Positions 49,825-52,337 of a stretch of 52,337 nucleotides of DNA are shown here, piece after piece. The translations under genes and the position numbers were made by a program. The DNA is from Intestinimonas sp052065695 (lineage in GTDB: Bacteria; Bacillota; Clostridia; Oscillospirales; Oscillospiraceae). Positions within the stretch are counted from its first letter, which is position 1; every line of letters starts with the position of its first letter. The notes beneath the pieces were generated by a model that saw only the letters and a list, made by a program, of their open reading frames with translations, ran no database searches and had not been told where the DNA came from. Location: positions 1 to 52,337 of the forward strand of contig NZ_JBQHTM010000022.1 of the NCBI RefSeq assembly GCF_052065695.1, given 5' to 3'.

Positions 49825-50975
49825 TGGCAAAAAAACGCGCCAACGGCGAAGGCAATATTCGTAAGCGAAAAGATGGCCGGTGGGAGGCTCGCTACACGGC
49901 AGGACACGACCCTAAAACCGGCAAGCGAATCATCAAAAACGTGCTGGGCAAAACGCAAGCTGAGGTCCGCGAAAAGCTGAAACGCGCTCTGGAGGAAACA
50001 AACGGTATGGATGTTGCCCGTGCCGATGACTTCACAGTGGCTACCTGGCTCAAAACTTGGTATGACCTCTATGCCAAGCCCAATGTGCGGGTAGCCACAG
50101 CAGACCGCTACGATTTGATGATCAACACCTATACGATCCCCCGCATCGGAAACATCAAGCTGACCAAGCTGACTTCCCGTGACCTTCAAAAGCTCTACAA
50201 GGACCTGATGGAAAAGGGCCGGGAACGGAAAACCAAAACCGGCGCTCAGGGATTGAGCAGTACCACGGTACGGAGCGTCCATCTCATGCTCCACTGCGCC
50301 TTTGAGCGGGCAGTCAAGGAACGGCTCATTCCCCATAATCCGACAGATGATTGTATCGCTCCCAAGGTCCGTAAATTCGAGATGAAAATTCTGGAGCCGG
50401 AGCACATGAAAGCATATCTCGACGCTGCCGACGCCAGAGGGCTTCTGCCCATGTTCTATCTGGAACTGGTCAGCGGCCTGCGCAAGGGGGAGCTGGTAGC
50501 ACTGCTATGGTCTGACCTGGATATTAAAAACCGCACCATCTCGGTCAGCAAGCAGTACATCAAGAATCCAAACGGAGAACTCACCTTGTCCCGCCCCAAG
50601 ACGGAGACTTCCGTCCGGAAAGTCTCCATCCCTCAGATGGCAGTAGACCTGCTGATTCAGGAGCACGAAAAGCACCCAGGAAATCCCTATATGTTCCCCT
50701 CCCCTATCACTGGCGAAATGTACTACCCGGATTCCGTAGTCAATCTTCACAAGAAGATCCTGAAGGACGCCGGCTTGGAACACATCAGATTTCATGACCT
50801 CCGCCACACCTTTGCAACCCTGGCACTGCAAAATGGCGTGGACATCAAGACGGTATCCAGCATGCTGGGCCATTACGACGCTGGATTCACCCTCCGCACC
50901 TACACCCACGCCACCAGGCAGAAGCAGGACGAAGCAGCGGAAACCATGGGCAACTTCATGGAGCAGGTCATGTGA
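49824..50975 (+). CDS. Tyrosine recombinase (integrase of element A)
   Basis: 383 residues. Arm-binding N-terminus 'GEGNIRKRKDGRWEARYTAG', core-binding domain, and catalytic residues in 'VSGLRKGELVAL', 'FHDLRHTFATLAL' and 'MLGHYDAGFTLRTYTH'. It ends 188 bp from the tRNA-Thr gene it targets. It lacks the C-terminal repeat of the element B enzyme. Intact by sequence, so this element is probably still able to excise. Confidence 0.93.
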   Translation: MAKKRANGEGNIRKRKDGRWEARYTAGHDPKTGKRIIKNVLGKTQAEVREKLKRALEETNGMDVARADDFTVATWLKTWYDLYAKPNVRVATADRYDLMINTYTIPRIGNIKLTKLTSRDLQKLYKDLMEKGRERKTKTGAQGLSSTTVRSVHLMLHCAFERAVKERLIPHNPTDDCIAPKVRKFEMKILEPEHMKAYLDAADARGLLPMFYLELVSGLRKGELVALLWSDLDIKNRTISVSKQYIKNPNGELTLSRPKTETSVRKVSIPQMAVDLLIQEHEKHPGNPYMFPSPITGEMYYPDSVVNLHKKILKDAGLEHIRFHDLRHTFATLALQNGVDIKTVSSMLGHYDAGFTLRTYTHATRQKQDEAAETMGNFMEQVM

Positions 50976-50995
50976 GCACAAAAGAGCAAAAAATA

Positions 50996-51025
50996 CAGGG
51001 CAGGAAGGCGGAACTTCCTGCCCTG
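50996..51025 (+). terminator. Terminator after integrase A
   Basis: Perfect 12-bp stem CAGGGCAGGAAG / CTTCCTGCCCTG, then TGCTTTCT. Confidence 0.75.
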
Positions 51026-51055
51026 TGCTTTCTAAACCTTTCCACACATTTCTAC

Positions 51056-51105
51056 GTGTGGGTCACGGTGTGGGTCAGGCGGTTGACCCACATTTTGACC
51101 CACAC
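51056..51105. repeat. Arm-type repeats, right end of element A
   Basis: gtgtgggtca at 51056 and 51068, and inverted tgaccca words at 51084 and 51096, a symmetrical cluster 60-110 bp from the tRNA-Thr 3' end. It matches the left-end pair at 39034-39055. Confidence 0.65.
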
Positions 51106-51130
51106 CGTTTCGGCCGAAAAAGTAAGAAAA

Positions 51131-51162
51131 ATCCCCAAAATCGCATGATTTCGGGGATTTTC
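51131..51162. terminator. Terminator of the tRNA/rRNA operon
   Basis: Stem aatcccc-aaaatc / gatttcggggatt flanking the tRNA-Thr 3' end, with A and T flanks in both directions. Confidence 0.65.
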
Positions 51163-51238
<76 letters not shown>

Positions 51239-51264
51239 ATATGAGGCGCGATTGCACCCCATGA

Positions 51265-51341
<77 letters not shown>

Positions 51342-51381
51342 ATCAATGCTTTATTATGAACAGAAACCTCTGTCATCTTTC

Positions 51382-51457
51382 TGGCAGGGGCAGAAGGAAT
51401 CGAACCCTCGGCACGCGGTTTTGGAGACCGCTGCTCTACCAGCTGAGCTATACCCCT
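51382..51457 (-). tRNA. tRNA-Trp (CCA)
   Basis: 76 nt, acceptor AGGGGTA/TGCCCCT, anticodon loop TCCAAAA (CCA), CCA end encoded. Confidence 0.95.
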
Positions 51458-51460
51458 ATG

Positions 51461-51537
51461 TGGTGGGCCTTCACGGGCTCGAACCGTGGACCGACCGGTT
51501 ATGAGCCGGTTGCTCTAACCAACTGAGCTAAAGGCCC
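51461..51537 (-). tRNA. tRNA with CAT anticodon (Ile2 likely, or Met)
   Basis: 77 nt, acceptor GGGCCTT/AAGGCCC, anticodon loop CTCATAA. The acceptor and D-arm look more like the lysidine-modified tRNA-Ile2 than elongator Met, but this cannot be settled by eye. Confidence 0.85.
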
Positions 51538-51608
51538 ATGACGCCGGTTTTCGGTTCCTTATAGTAACGGTTTGCCGCCACGTCACCGTGACGGCACACC
51601 TTACATTC

Positions 51609-51684
51609 TGGCTCCCCAAGTTGGACTCGAACCAACGACCCTGCGGTTAACAGCCGCATGCTCTACCAACTGAGCTATTGAGGA
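51609..51684 (-). tRNA. tRNA-Asn (GTT)
   Basis: 76 nt, acceptor TCCTCAA/TTGGGGA, anticodon loop CTGTTAA (GTT), CCA encoded. It is the first tRNA after 5S. Confidence 0.95.
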
Positions 51685-51729
51685 ATATGAAAGCGGCCCG
51701 GCCTGGCCGACCAGACCGCTCTGTTTGTG

Positions 51730-51842
<113 letters not shown>

Positions 51843-52015
51843 CTTACTTTTCTTTGAAAAGAAAAGTAAGCAAAAGAAACTTCAGAGAACTTTCTTCTCC
51901 TTACTGTTCTTCTCAACAGTAAATTATTATATCAGGTTTTCAAGAAAAAGTCAAGCACTTTTTGCTTGTTTTTGCTCAGGGAACTCCACCGGGCGCGCAG
52001 GCACCCGATGGAGTT

Positions 52016-52091
52016 TGGTGCGCCTTCACGGATTCGAACCGGGGACCCACTGATTAAGAGTCAGTTGCTCTACCAACTGAGCTAAAGGCGC
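52016..52091 (-). tRNA. tRNA-Lys (CTT)
   Basis: 76 nt, acceptor GCGCCTT/AAGGCGC, anticodon loop CTCTTAA (CTT), CCA encoded. It is located between 23S and 5S genes. Confidence 0.94.
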
Positions 52092-52100
52092 ATAGAAAGA

Positions 52101-52175
52101 TGGTGACCCGTGCGGGAATCGAACCCACGTTTGCGGCGTGAGAGGCCGCCGTCTTAGCCGCTTGACCAACGGGCC
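52101..52175 (-). tRNA. tRNA-Glu (CTC)
   Basis: 75 nt, acceptor GGCCCGT/ACGGGTC, anticodon loop CTCTCAC (CTC), CCA encoded. First gene after the 23S 3' end. Confidence 0.94.
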
Positions 52176-52265
52176 ACATATGCGTCGCAGAGGATCTGTC
52201 TGCACCCTCAAAACTGAACAATGCGAAGTGAAGTAGGAGGACAAGCGCCTGCACAATCATGTTAA

Positions 52266-52337
52266 GGTCAAGCCCTCGGCAGATTAGTATCGGTCAGCTG
52301 CACACGTTACCGTGCTTCCACCTCCGACCTATCAACG
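52266..52337 (-). rRNA. 23S ribosomal RNA, 3' tip (partial)
   Basis: The minus strand reads the conserved end of 23S: ACCGATACTAATCTGCCGAG, then the closing stem strand. The rest lies beyond the right edge. Confidence 0.92.

Noticed and set aside
39034..51105. gtgtgggtca repeats as a CRISPR array
   Set aside because: Copies are short, in pairs, at element ends, without regular spacers; no cas genes are present.

Overview
The window looks like chromosome of a high-G+C anaerobic Clostridia, most like the Oscillospiraceae (Flavonifractor/Intestinimonas/Lawsonibacter type). The grounds are the anaerobic ribonucleotide reductase activase, the CbiK-type chelatase, the complete hexuronate pathway, strong AGGAGG ribosome binding sites, and a family of mobilizable elements carrying MobP-type relaxases with Sel1 repeats. 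No species marker is fully present; the 23S rRNA is only a 3' tip.

Left part (1-6925): an A+T-rich lead, then a plus-strand cluster for tetrapyrrole/metal handling (CbiK-like cobaltochelatase, a lipoprotein, and a FecB/BtuF-type binding protein with FecCD permease and ATPase), then nrdG. Next comes a promoter with two NrdR boxes in front of an nrdD that stops right after its ATP-cone. The cut nrdD runs stop-to-stop into the first mobile gene.

Middle and right (about 6922-51207): three integrated elements stacked head-to-tail at one tRNA-Thr(GGT) gene. Each ends, on its tRNA side, with a plus-strand tyrosine recombinase gene, a terminator hairpin and a tRNA-Thr 3' half. All three tRNA pieces share the 17-bp core gacctcatccttaccaa (at 13975, 38904 and 51191). 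Element C (from about 6922 to 13991; left end not found) has phage-like DNA genes (RecD2-like helicase, YqaJ exonuclease, LPD11, zinc-ribbon/PcfK-like) and an unusual integrase. Element B (about 25 kb, 13975-38920) is a mobilizable element carrying the main metabolic cargo. Element A (about 12.3 kb, 38904-51207) is a related mobilizable element. It carries an A+T-rich island (ECF sigma/anti-sigma, lipoprotein, secreted peptide, a solitary nucleotidyltransferase), a DUF6076 protein and a secreted CAP-domain protein. The element nearest the tRNA should be the newest, so the order of arrival is C, then B, then A.

Cargo of element B: a 12-gene minus-strand operon, uxaC - ABC ATPase - two paralogous bicupins - two paralogous TIM-barrel proteins - amino-acid-type binding protein - permease - uxuB - uxuA - KDPG aldolase/VOC fusion - kdgK, plus a uxaB-uxaA operon and a divergent GntR regulator. 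Together these encode both branches of hexuronate breakdown (glucuronate via fructuronate/mannonate, galacturonate via tagaturonate/altronate) down to pyruvate and glyceraldehyde 3-phosphate. The transporter is of the polar-amino-acid family instead of a usual uronate importer, and its binding protein has Asn where the family's ligand-amine-binding Asp is expected. With the cupin and TIM-barrel pairs this suggests a modified or conjugated uronate as the imported substrate. This is the best candidate for an undescribed system here.

Right end (51163-52337): a minus-strand rRNA/tRNA operon, 23S (3' tip) - tRNA-Glu - tRNA-Lys - 5S - tRNA-Asn - tRNA(CAT) - tRNA-Trp - tRNA-Asp - tRNA-Thr. The last gene is the integration target.
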